DNA of 6,601 nucleotides from Vicinamibacterales bacterium (GCA_030745255.1 JASLOY010000209.1:1-6601), one strand, 5' to 3'. Counted from the stretch's first letter, positions 1-6,430 are shown. The notes: generated from the sequence alone by a model not told the origin. A program made the numbers and translations.

Positions 1-987
1 GTCTGGCGCGGGAGTGTTGGTCGGCAGGTAGAGCAGCCCGAGCTCCGGGTCGGCGCTCATCATCGACCAGACGCCTACCTTGCCGGTCACCCGCCACGAG
101 TCGCCGCCCCAGGTGTCGTTGCCAAACTCGTCCCCTTGCGGGATCGTGCGAAACGTCCACTTCGTTCGGCCCGACCGGGTGTCGAATCCGCGCATCCATC
201 CCGGTGGGGCTTCGCGCGAGATGTTGTAGGAGGAGATCGACGACGGGGTGATGATGGTGTCGCCGACCACGAGCGGCGGCGACTGCACTGAATAGAGCAG
301 CGCATTGAGCCAGTCGCGGTCGCCTCGGTCCGAACGGGGGAGGTCGCGCATCAGATCCAGTCGGCCCTGGTCGCCGAAATCGAGACACGGGCGCCCGGTG
401 TCGGCTTCCACGCATACCAGATACCCGTTGCCGGTGCCCCAGTAGACCCGTCCCGACTCCCCGCCGCCCCAGTAGGCGACTCCCCGCTGATTCCAGCGGG
501 CGGTCATCGTGGTCGTGCCGGCCTCGTAGGTCTTCGGGTTGTAGACCCACAGGGTCTCGCCGGTCGCCGCGTCGATGGCGGCACCCTGAGAAGTTGGCAT
601 ATTGATGAACAGCCGGCCTCCGACCATCAGCGGGGTTGCCTTGAGGTTGTTGGTATAGGGGGGCTGCCCGTCCCGCCAGCGGTTCGGGTCTTCCTGATTC
701 AGGGCCTCGAAGATGGTGTTCGACGCCGCTCGCCACTCGCCGCCCTCCGGCGTGGTCTTGCTCATGAAGGCGTCGGCCGACTGCCAGCGCCAGACGAGCT
801 GGAGATCGCCGAAGTTCGTGGCGTCGATCTGGTCGAGCGGCGAGTATTTCGTGCTGCCGAGATCCCCGCCGTAGGTGGGCCACTCGCCGTTGGCCGGCGC
901 GCCCTGCTGGGCCACGGCACCGGAGGAGACGAGGACCACGATGCTCCACACGCCGAGTACCCGGCAGGTTCGCCTGATCAGCAACAT
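1..987 (-). CDS. PQQ-dependent quinoprotein dehydrogenase (mGDH-like), N-terminal 329 residues, cut by left edge
   Basis: This is the N-terminal part of a secreted quinoprotein that would oxidise a sugar or alcohol in the periplasm using pyrroloquinoline quinone and pass electrons to the respiratory chain. The frame is open from ATG at 987 to the window edge. Residues 1-27 form a signal peptide (Arg-rich start, hydrophobic VWSIVVLVSSGAVAQ). Next comes the family entry motif WPTYGGDLGSTKYSPL (36-51), then beta-propeller blade repeats such as AIDAATGETLWVY (127-139), RGVAYW (158-163) and GFDTRSGRTKWTF (257-269). EFGNDTW and WSMMSADPELGLLYLP (297-312) are typical of the glucose dehydrogenase-like branch. 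Members are usually about 650-750 residues, so roughly half is visible and the catalytic residues lie outside the window. The start is fixed by a strong Shine-Dalgarno sequence and the signal peptide. It is divergent from the MBL gene at 1192. The family is clear; the substrate is unknown. Confidence 0.93.
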   Translation of the reverse strand, partial: MLLIRRTCRVLGVWSIVVLVSSGAVAQQGAPANGEWPTYGGDLGSTKYSPLDQIDATNFGDLQLVWRWQSADAFMSKTTPEGGEWRAASNTIFEALNQEDPNRWRDGQPPYTNNLKATPLMVGGRLFINMPTSQGAAIDAATGETLWVYNPKTYEAGTTTMTARWNQRGVAYWGGGESGRVYWGTGNGYLVCVEADTGRPCLDFGDQGRLDLMRDLPRSDRGDRDWLNALLYSVQSPPLVVGDTIITPSSISSYNISREAPPGWMRGFDTRSGRTKWTFRTIPQGDEFGNDTWGGDSWRVTGKVGVWSMMSADPELGLLYLPTNTPAPD

Positions 988-995
988 ACTCGCCA

Positions 996-1003
996 CCCTC
1001 CTC
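996..1003 (-). promoter_or_regulatory. Ribosome binding site of the quinoprotein gene
   Basis: The minus strand reads GAGGAGGG here, an excellent Shine-Dalgarno match, with 8 nt between it and the ATG at 987-985. It supports that ATG as the start. Confidence 0.75.
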
Positions 1004-1060
1004 GAGACCGATCGGAGCGACAGCCCGCGGTGGCCGCGCCCGCATTGCAGTGGAGGCCAC

Positions 1061-1066
1061 ATCATA
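1061..1066 (-). promoter_or_regulatory. Possible -10 element for the quinoprotein gene
   Basis: The minus strand reads TATGAT, five of six matches to TATAAT, about 75 nt upstream of the quinoprotein start in the divergent gap. No good -35 hexamer lies 16-18 nt further upstream; TTCCAA at 1087-1082 is a poor match and too close. It is one of few AT-rich spots in the gap. Weak evidence. Confidence 0.25.
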
Positions 1067-1117
1067 GCGTGGTCCGGGCTGTTGGAATCGACGCTTTTTC
1101 GTCGGCGCGCATGGAGA

Positions 1118-1123
1118 TAGAAT
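1118..1123 (+). promoter_or_regulatory. Possible -10 element for the MBL-hydrolase unit
   Basis: The plus strand reads TAGAAT, five of six matches to TATAAT, about 69 nt upstream of the ATG at 1192. TTGGAA at 1082-1087 resembles a -35 but is about 30 nt away, too far for a standard promoter. The divergent gap 988-1191 also contains a 6-bp inverted repeat (GTGGCC at 1030-1035, GGCCAC at 1055-1060). Nothing else was recognised there. Confidence 0.25.
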
Positions 1124-1191
1124 GTCCAGGCTCTCGATAGGCCCCTCTCGTGGCCGGAGAGACAGACAGGACAACTGGAAGCGAGGAGCTC

Positions 1192-2256
1192 ATGAAGCGA
1201 TTCCTGATGACCCTGGTAATCGGCGCGCTCGCCGTGTTCGCGGCCGAGTGGCAAACGCGCGGCGCCGTGCTCCAGAGCCCCGATGGCAGCCCCAGCCACC
1301 GGTTCGAGGAACTGGCCGACGGCGTCTACTTCGCCATCGGCAGCGGGTCGATGACCGTGATGAGCAACAGCCTGGTCATCATCAATGACGATCATGTGAT
1401 GCTGGTCGACACCTCGGTTTCCCCGGCCGCGGCGCGTGGGTTGGTCGAGGGCGTCAAGACCCTGACCGACAAGCCGATCAAATACGTCTTCAACACGCAC
1501 TATCACTTCGACCATGCGCACGGAAACCAGATCTTCGGCGACGACGTCGAGATTATCGGGCACGACTTCGTGCGCTCGATGCTGCAGACGGATGTGCTCC
1601 AGCAGCGCACGAACCGGTCGTTCACCGAGGGGATTCCGGACCAGATCGAGCAGATGAAGGCGCGGTTGGCCGGCACGACCAATGCGGACGACCGGGAGCA
1701 AATGCAGACGCAGCTGCGCATCCAGGAGGCGCACTTCGAGGCGATCCAGGAGACCCGACCCACACCACCCAACGTCACCTACAGCGACACGCTGACCCTG
1801 GTGAAGGGCGGCCGCGAAGTGCAACTGCACTTCCCGGGTCGTGGGCACACCGGTGGCGACACACTGGTGTTCCTGCCCGAGGAGCGGATCGTGTTTACCG
1901 GCGACTTCTTCGTGGGCAGCCCAGGCAGCAACGGTCTGCCCTACATGGGAGACGGGTATGTCGAGGAGTGGCCGGCGTCGCTCGATCGGTTGAAGGCGCT
2001 CGAGTTCGACGTCATGGTGCCTGGGCACGGGCGGCCGTTCCGTGAGCGTGAGCAGATCGACCAGCTGCAAGCGTATCTGCGGGATCTGAACCGGCAGGTG
2101 ACCGCGCTCCACACCCAGGGATTGTCGGCGCAGGATGCGGCGGCGCGAGTGGATCTCAGTGACCACGCGGAGCACTATGGCCCGCGGGTGGAGCGGGTGG
2201 ACCCGAGGGCGGTGCTGCGGATGTACGAGTTGTTCCAGGTGAAGATGCCGAGGTAG
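1192..2256 (+). CDS. Exported metallo-beta-lactamase-fold metallohydrolase, 354 aa
   Basis: This is a probable dinuclear-zinc hydrolase of the MBL superfamily, exported to the periplasm. Residues 1-18 form a signal peptide (MKRF then LMTLVIGALAVFAA). The first metal motif HYHFDH gives H103, H105, D107 and H108; the further ligands are H219 in GRGHTGGD, D238 in FTGDFF and H279 in VPGHGRPF, so the metal site is complete. Between the HxHxDH motif and H219 lies a long, charged, probably helical insertion (about 125-190; 150-187 could be coiled coil) that minimal MBL proteins lack. ATG 1192 is chosen over an upstream in-frame GTG at 1150 because it puts the signal peptide at the N-terminus and follows GAGGAG at 1183-1188, although that spacer is only 3 nt. 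It is divergent from a quinoprotein gene and 67 bp ahead of an alpha/beta-hydrolase, probably co-transcribed with the latter. Substrate unknown; a lactamase, lactonase or quinoprotein-associated role are all possible. Confidence 0.92.
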   Translation: MKRFLMTLVIGALAVFAAEWQTRGAVLQSPDGSPSHRFEELADGVYFAIGSGSMTVMSNSLVIINDDHVMLVDTSVSPAAARGLVEGVKTLTDKPIKYVFNTHYHFDHAHGNQIFGDDVEIIGHDFVRSMLQTDVLQQRTNRSFTEGIPDQIEQMKARLAGTTNADDREQMQTQLRIQEAHFEAIQETRPTPPNVTYSDTLTLVKGGREVQLHFPGRGHTGGDTLVFLPEERIVFTGDFFVGSPGSNGLPYMGDGYVEEWPASLDRLKALEFDVMVPGHGRPFREREQIDQLQAYLRDLNRQVTALHTQGLSAQDAAARVDLSDHAEHYGPRVERVDPRAVLRMYELFQVKMPR

Positions 2257-2263
2257 GGGTCCT

Positions 2264-2305
2264 AGAAGTCAGAAGTCAGAAGTCAGAAGTCAGAATGCAG
2301 AAGGC
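2264..2305 (+). repeat. Heptanucleotide tandem repeat, six units of AGAAGTC (four perfect, two degenerate)
   Basis: Four exact copies of AGAAGTC run from 2264 to 2291, followed by AGAATGC (2292-2298) and AGAAGGC (2299-2305). The array fills most of the 67-bp gap between the MBL stop (2256) and the hydrolase start (2324) and ends 5 nt before the hydrolase's main Shine-Dalgarno sequence. It is purine-rich and noncoding. The decay of units toward the ribosome binding site suggests slipped-strand growth at the 5' side. No other copy of the unit array occurs in this window. Confidence 0.93.
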
Positions 2306-2310
2306 AGGAG

Positions 2311-2316
2311 AGGGAG
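2311..2316 (+). promoter_or_regulatory. Ribosome binding site of the alpha/beta-hydrolase gene
   Basis: AGGGAG lies 7 nt before the ATG at 2324. A second Shine-Dalgarno-like AGGAG at 2306-2310 directly abuts the end of the heptamer array, so the repeat sits at the edge of the translation initiation region. Confidence 0.6.
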
Positions 2317-2323
2317 TCGCGTT

Positions 2324-3193
2324 ATGACCAGGCTGAGTGCTGTCATCGTGCTGGTCGGGCTGCTGGTTGCCGGGCCTGTGGTCGCCGAGGCCCAGGACGT
2401 GTCGGTGACGCCGGATGTTGTCTATGGCCACAAATACGGTATGGCGCTGACGTTCGACGTGTTCACACCGGGCAACGCGAACGGTGCGGCCGTCTTGAAC
2501 ATGGTCAGCGGCGGCTGGCGGTCGCAGTGGCGTCCGCACGACGTCTCGCAGCGGCGGTATCAGGCGCTGCTCGACGCCGGGATCACCGTGCTCGCGGTGC
2601 GGCACGGCAGCAGTCCGAAATACGTGATACCGGAAATCGTGCCCGACGTGCGACGTGCCGTACGATATGTCCGGCTCAACGCGCGCCGACTGGGTGTGGA
2701 CGCGAACCGGCTGGGTGTCTGGGGTGGGAGCGCCGGCGGCCACCTCTCGCTGATGCTTGGCCACGCGTCCGACAACGGGGACCCGTCGTCTGAAGACCCA
2801 GTGCTACGAGTGAGCAACCGGGTGGCGGCCGTCGTGGCCTACTACCCGCCGGTCGACCTGCGACCGCTGGCGCGCGGTGCCAGCCCCGAGGTGACGAACA
2901 CGCGCTTTCCGGCCTTGAACTTCGACCCGTCGGAGGGGTCCGCCTACTCGCCGATCATCCACGTGTCGGCCGATGACCCTCCGACCCTACTCATTCATGG
3001 CGACTCGGACGGGCTCGTGGACGTCAGCAATAGCCACGAAATGTTCACGGCGCTGCAGGAGCACGGTGTGGTGTCAGAGAAGATCATCATCCCCGGCGCC
3101 GATCACGGCTTCCGCGGCGACGACGCCGTGCTGGCGACCACCGCGATGGTCGACTGGTTCGTGGAGCACCTGGGAGCCAGGTCGACGTACTAG
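2324..3193 (+). CDS. Exported alpha/beta-hydrolase (esterase/BD-FAE-like), 289 aa
   Basis: This is a probable periplasmic serine esterase or related acyl hydrolase. Residues 1-24 form a signal peptide (VIVLVGLLVAG, ending around AEAQ). The mature protein starts with DVVYGHKYGMALTFDVFTP, the usual opening of the acetyl-esterase/BD-FAE group. The nucleophile elbow GGSAGG gives Ser136; HGDSDGLV gives the probable acid Asp229 (Asp233 is an alternative); and GADHGF gives His261, so the triad is complete. At the oxyanion position the usual HGGG/HGGW is replaced by VSGGW (61-65). RLGVDANRLGVWGGSAGG (113-139 region) matches the conserved lead-in to the nucleophile. The length of 289 is normal for a single-domain enzyme. 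The ATG is supported by AGGGAG at 2311-2316 and the signal peptide. It is downstream of the MBL gene and probably in the same transcription unit. Substrate unknown; a carbohydrate-ester or short-acyl substrate is plausible but not shown. Confidence 0.9.
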   Translation: MTRLSAVIVLVGLLVAGPVVAEAQDVSVTPDVVYGHKYGMALTFDVFTPGNANGAAVLNMVSGGWRSQWRPHDVSQRRYQALLDAGITVLAVRHGSSPKYVIPEIVPDVRRAVRYVRLNARRLGVDANRLGVWGGSAGGHLSLMLGHASDNGDPSSEDPVLRVSNRVAAVVAYYPPVDLRPLARGASPEVTNTRFPALNFDPSEGSAYSPIIHVSADDPPTLLIHGDSDGLVDVSNSHEMFTALQEHGVVSEKIIIPGADHGFRGDDAVLATTAMVDWFVEHLGARSTY

Positions 3194-3196
3194 ACG

Positions 3197-3208
3197 GCCC
3201 GGAAGGGC
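3197..3208. terminator. Weak hairpin between convergent stop codons
   Basis: GCCC (3197-3200) and GGGC (3205-3208) pair around a GGAA loop, which on the plus strand is a GNRA-type tetraloop. It lies exactly in the 14-bp gap between the hydrolase stop (3191-3193) and the S46 stop (3210-3208) and could act in both directions. The stem is only 4 bp and no T-tract follows on either strand, so it is not a convincing intrinsic terminator. Confidence 0.25.
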
Positions 3209-5277
3209 TAGCGGCTGTCGGTCAGCTCGTCGACCAGATCGTCCGCATCGTAGAGCGTCGCCAGCGCTTCGAGGATGTAGCCTGGGTGCACGGCGACCGA
3301 CCGCGCGCGCTCGGCCTCGTAGGCGTAGCGACCCACCAGGCTTTCGATGTTCCCGTCGAAGATCAGACCGACCAGTGCCCCCTCGCTGTTCACCACCGGC
3401 GAGCCGGAGTTGCCCCCAATGATGTCGGCCGTCGTCACGAAGTTCGCCGGTGTCGACAAGTCGAGGTCGTCTCGCCGATCCCAGTAGCGCTGAGGCAGTG
3501 CGTGGTCGCCCGTGTTGCCGAAGCTGATTGCCCGGTCGAAGAGACCGAAGAGCGTGGTCTGGTGTGGTGCCCGAGCGCCGTTCATAGGGTAGCCAGCCAC
3601 CGTGCCGAACGAGACGCGCAACGTGCCGGTGGCGTCCGGGTAGATGGTGCGACCAAAGAGATCGAACCGTGCGGTCGCCAGGGTCTCGCCGGCGTCGGTC
3701 AGCACGCTTTCAACCTCGTCTCGGTACCACTGCTGGTCGCGGCGCCGCTGCGGGTCGAGCGCGCGTGTCGCCACAATCAGCGGATCATCGGAGGACGCGA
3801 CCGCGGACCGGCCGCCTTCGATGAGGCTCCGTCGGAACTCGACATCCGTGAGGCGGGTCTGTTCGAGCAGACGGCTCGCGACCGCAGCCGGGGTCTCGCC
3901 ATTCAGCACGGATGCCACCCACGGGTCGTTCGCCCCCAGCACCTCACGGGACTTCTCGAGAAAGCCGGTCACGATGTGAGCTTCCAGGTCGGGGTAGACC
4001 GGCGCAGGCGATAGAATCTGGAACCGCAGTCCCTCGAGCTCGGAGTCGTGATATCCCGGGAGCCGCTCGGCGTCCGGTTTCTCCACCTCGCTGACGTAGC
4101 GCACGATCATGCCGGCTGTCGTGGTCAGCCCAGAACCGACGAAGCCGCGATAGACCCGTTGCGCAAAGCTGTCGGCGGCGTGCCTGGTGGCGCGGGCGAT
4201 CGCCTCAAATGCGGCGGTGTAGTCGTCCGGGCGCCGGCTGCCGGCGATACGGTCTCGGAAGTCAGCTTCCGCCTCCTCGAGTTGGCGCATCAGCGCGACG
4301 TCGGTCAGTCCGCGATACTCCCCGCTCATCGCTTTCAGGGTGTTCTCGATGCCCAGCAGCTGCCGCTGCACGCGGCGCGCCTGCTCATCGCCGCCAGCCG
4401 CGTACTCCCTGATCAGGCCGCGGTAGGTCTCGAAATAATCGAGATACACCGGGTAGCGCACGTCTCGCTGGTATTCCAGCTGGTCGTAGGTGAACAGCCG
4501 ATCTGTTGAGCCCGGGTGGCCGGAGACGAAGACGAGATCCCCGGCGTCGGGCCCTTCCGGCTTGACGGTCAGGTAGTTCGGGGTCTCGACTGGAGCGCCG
4601 TTCTCGTAGATGCGGAAGAACGCGAGGTCGAGGCAATATCGCGGATAAGTGAAGTTATCGGTGTCGCCGCCGAAGAAGGCCGCCTGGTTCTCGGGCGCGA
4701 ACACCAGCCGCACGTCGGTGTAGCGGCGCTGACGATAGAGCCAGTACTCGCCGCCGTTGTAGAGGCTCACGACACTCGAGCGGAGCCCGGTCGCATCGAG
4801 GCTCTCTTTCTCGATACTCGCGATCTCGGCCTGTCGGGCACGGAGCGCGTCTGCTTCGAGGAGGCCTTGGGCGGCCGCCTGTACACGCCCGGTGACCTGC
4901 TCCATCGAGATGAGAACCGTGACTTCGAGGTTGGGTGCCGTCAGCTCGGCTTGACGTGTCGACGCGTAGAACCCATCGGTGACGTAGTCGGCGTCGGGTC
5001 CCGACAGGCTCTGCACGTATCCCAGGGCCACATGCATGTTCGTCATCAGCAGCCCATCCGGGCTGACGAACGAGCCGGAGGATCCGCCGATGCGCACACT
5101 CGACAGCCGCAGGTGGTCGAGCCATTCCTGTGTCGGCACGAACCCATAGCGCTCCCGAAGCTGGTCGAGCGGCAGGTTGTCGTAGGTCCACATGCCCTCG
5201 TCGGCTCGCATCACAGTGGCGAGGCCGAGCAGTACGAGGGTGGCGAGACAGAGCGCGGTGCGTCGAGTTCGAGTCAT
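3208..5277 (-). CDS. S46 family dipeptidyl peptidase (DPP7/DPP11-like), 689 aa
   Basis: This is a secreted serine exopeptidase that should release dipeptides from the N-terminus of oligopeptides in the periplasm. Residues 1-25 form a signal peptide (MTRTRR then LCLATLVLLGLA, cleavage near MRA/DEGMW). The split trypsin-like domain is seen at GSSGSFVSPDGLLMTNMH with His82, at GGDTDNFTYPRYCLD with Asp217, and at GGNSGSPVVN with Ser624. A long helical region (about 280-550) lies between them, as in the family's cap domain. Asn208 and Asp641, which anchor the substrate amino group in known members, are kept; the neighbouring Trp is Phe209. The position that is Arg in Asp/Glu-specific DPP11 and Gly in DPP7 is Gly642 (FDGN), which suggests non-acidic P1 preference. 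The usual NHHC around the catalytic His is NMHV here. The length is close to the family's roughly 700-720. The start at 5277 is preferred over the in-frame ATG at 5337 because of the signal peptide and AGGGGA at 5286-5281. Confidence 0.93.
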   Translation of the reverse strand: MTRTRRTALCLATLVLLGLATVMRADEGMWTYDNLPLDQLRERYGFVPTQEWLDHLRLSSVRIGGSSGSFVSPDGLLMTNMHVALGYVQSLSGPDADYVTDGFYASTRQAELTAPNLEVTVLISMEQVTGRVQAAAQGLLEADALRARQAEIASIEKESLDATGLRSSVVSLYNGGEYWLYRQRRYTDVRLVFAPENQAAFFGGDTDNFTYPRYCLDLAFFRIYENGAPVETPNYLTVKPEGPDAGDLVFVSGHPGSTDRLFTYDQLEYQRDVRYPVYLDYFETYRGLIREYAAGGDEQARRVQRQLLGIENTLKAMSGEYRGLTDVALMRQLEEAEADFRDRIAGSRRPDDYTAAFEAIARATRHAADSFAQRVYRGFVGSGLTTTAGMIVRYVSEVEKPDAERLPGYHDSELEGLRFQILSPAPVYPDLEAHIVTGFLEKSREVLGANDPWVASVLNGETPAAVASRLLEQTRLTDVEFRRSLIEGGRSAVASSDDPLIVATRALDPQRRRDQQWYRDEVESVLTDAGETLATARFDLFGRTIYPDATGTLRVSFGTVAGYPMNGARAPHQTTLFGLFDRAISFGNTGDHALPQRYWDRRDDLDLSTPANFVTTADIIGGNSGSPVVNSEGALVGLIFDGNIESLVGRYAYEAERARSVAVHPGYILEALATLYDADDLVDELTDSR

Positions 5278-5503
5278 CTTTCCCCTTGGACGAAGAGGGT
5301 GGATTCGGCCGTGGACCTGTGTGCTGGCCCTGGCCACGCGCTACAGGTTGCCGGAGCCGTAACGGCGCGCACCAGGCAACCGTGGGGCTCTACGGGCGGG
5401 ACGCCGGACGCGCCGCGTCTCAAGCACAAGCGCATGCCGGCTTTCGGGCCTCCGGTCCGGGACTCACCGCCGATGAGGAGCGAACTAGCGAACGTTCAGG
5501 TCT
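5278..5503. other. Noncoding gap between VWA and S46 genes, with nested dyads
   Basis: No credible gene lies in this 226 bp; the open plus-strand frames that cross it are continuations of frames antisense to the S46 gene. It contains a 7-bp inverted repeat, GGTTGCC (5346-5352) with GGCAACC (5375-5381), whose loop holds a second dyad, GCCG (5356-5359) with CGGC (5363-5366). A short direct repeat, GCGAAC at 5480-5485 and 5488-5493, lies just past the VWA stop. The gap must hold either the end of the VWA transcript and the S46 promoter, or a long leader; I could not find a convincing -35/-10 pair (TTGAGA at 5423-5418 has no partner). Confidence 0.4.
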
Positions 5504-6430
5504 TTACGGCACGTTTCCGTCCAAAGTTGGAAACATCTTGAGACCGGACCGGCTGATGGCAATCGATAGCGATGGTCGGTCCGATACGTCGTCTGGCGGT
5601 CTGTAGGTCAGCCGATACTGGTTGCTGACCAGCTTGTGCTTCCGGGCAATGTTCTGGCCCAACTCTGGCAACATGGTGGCAAACGCCGTGCCGAGTGCCA
5701 GCGACTCGTGCGTGCCGCGCGTCGCTTCGGCGACGTTTGCGCCCACCTGCGACGCGATTCCACCCTGGTTTCCAGCCGCCGCGAGCATGAGCGTGTGTAC
5801 TGTCGCCGAGTTTTCGACCAGTCGTTGCAGTGCTTCCTCGTAGCGGCGGGGCGTCGCGCCGCTCGTGTCGGCGCCGTCGGTCGCCACCATCACAATGACC
5901 GGAAAATACTCACCCTCGTCGTCGTCGTCCAGTCTCTTCGCCTCCTCGACCAGTGAATCCATGAAGGTGGCCCCGGAACCGCCGATGGGTGTAATCAGGT
6001 CAATGCCACTCGTGAGCTCCGATCTATCAGTGGTGTGCCGCACCACCCACTGCGGTCGTCCCGCCGTGGTCAGCAGCGCCACTTCGACCTCCTCCGGGAT
6101 CGCGTCCAAGAAGCCCAGGAGGCCGTCTCGAATCTGACCTACCGACGTCCGGCCACCCTCGCCATTGTCGACGAAGACGGTGAGACGAACCGGCCAGTTG
6201 AACGGCTCGAGGTTGAGCGTCTCGCTGTCCTCGCCGTCCATCACAACCGTCAATTCGTTTGGTCCGAGGTCGGTCACCGGCTCACCGTTCGCATCGGCGA
6301 CGGCGACAAACAGTGTCTGCTCCTGAGCGAGCGCCACCTGGCCGGTCCTCCAGGGTGCACCACTGACGACGAGGGCGAGCGCGACGAGCAGGCTCGCTAC
6401 GGGACGTGATCGCTCGGTCGGGGTAATCAT
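5504..6430 (-). CDS. Secreted VWA-domain protein (VWFA-related Acidobacterial type) with degenerate MIDAS, 308 aa
   Basis: This is a probable extracytoplasmic protein with a von Willebrand factor A fold, likely used for adhesion or protein-protein contacts rather than catalysis. Residues 1-35 form a signal peptide (VASLLVALALVVSG, ending near VALAQ). Residues 38-75 (FVAVADANGEPVTDLGPNEL, then a TVVMDG strand) form the small N-terminal module seen before the VWA domain in the 'VWFA-related Acidobacterial domain' family. The VWA domain follows (about 80-245): the first MIDAS strand reads VFVDNGEGG (D88), where DxSxS is expected; the MIDAS Thr (T155, in GATFMDSL) and Asp (D185, in ATDGAD) are kept. 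An acidic loop DDDDEGE (168-174) is coded by a short GAC repeat. The C-terminal part (about 260-308) looks like beta strands. ATG 6430 is chosen over 6487 because GGAGG sits 8 nt upstream and it starts the signal peptide. Partner unknown. Confidence 0.88.
   Translation of the reverse strand: MITPTERSRPVASLLVALALVVSGAPWRTGQVALAQEQTLFVAVADANGEPVTDLGPNELTVVMDGEDSETLNLEPFNWPVRLTVFVDNGEGGRTSVGQIRDGLLGFLDAIPEEVEVALLTTAGRPQWVVRHTTDRSELTSGIDLITPIGGSGATFMDSLVEEAKRLDDDDEGEYFPVIVMVATDGADTSGATPRRYEEALQRLVENSATVHTLMLAAAGNQGGIASQVGANVAEATRGTHESLALGTAFATMLPELGQNIARKHKLVSNQYRLTYRPPDDVSDRPSLSIAISRSGLKMFPTLDGNVP

Noticed and set aside
1150..1191. In-frame GTG start 14 codons upstream of the MBL ATG
   Set aside because: It would place a charged, polar 14-residue stretch ahead of a clear signal peptide and has no good Shine-Dalgarno sequence.
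2276..2764. Open frame on the minus strand across the heptamer array and hydrolase start
   Set aside because: It is antisense to a convincing hydrolase and reads low-complexity residues through the repeat.
3286..4014. Open frame on the plus strand (242 codons) opposite the S46 C-terminal part
   Set aside because: It is a shadow of the S46 coding frame; no family resemblance and no plausible start context.
5278..5337. Upstream ATG extending the S46 protein by 20 residues
   Set aside because: The extension is Arg/His-rich and precedes a complete signal peptide; ATG 5277 has its own purine-rich site.
5513..5534. GTTTCC/GGAAAC inverted repeat as a VWA terminator
   Set aside because: It lies inside the end of the VWA coding region, has a 10-nt loop and is not followed by a U-tract on the transcribed strand.
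4516..5541. Long open frame on the plus strand (341 codons)
   Set aside because: It is antisense to the S46 gene and runs into the gap; its composition is typical of a GC-rich shadow frame, with no signal peptide, motif or ribosome binding site.
5916..5930. GTC/GAC trinucleotide run as a regulatory repeat
   Set aside because: It simply codes for the acidic Asp run in the VWA protein and is too short for a convincing unstable repeat.
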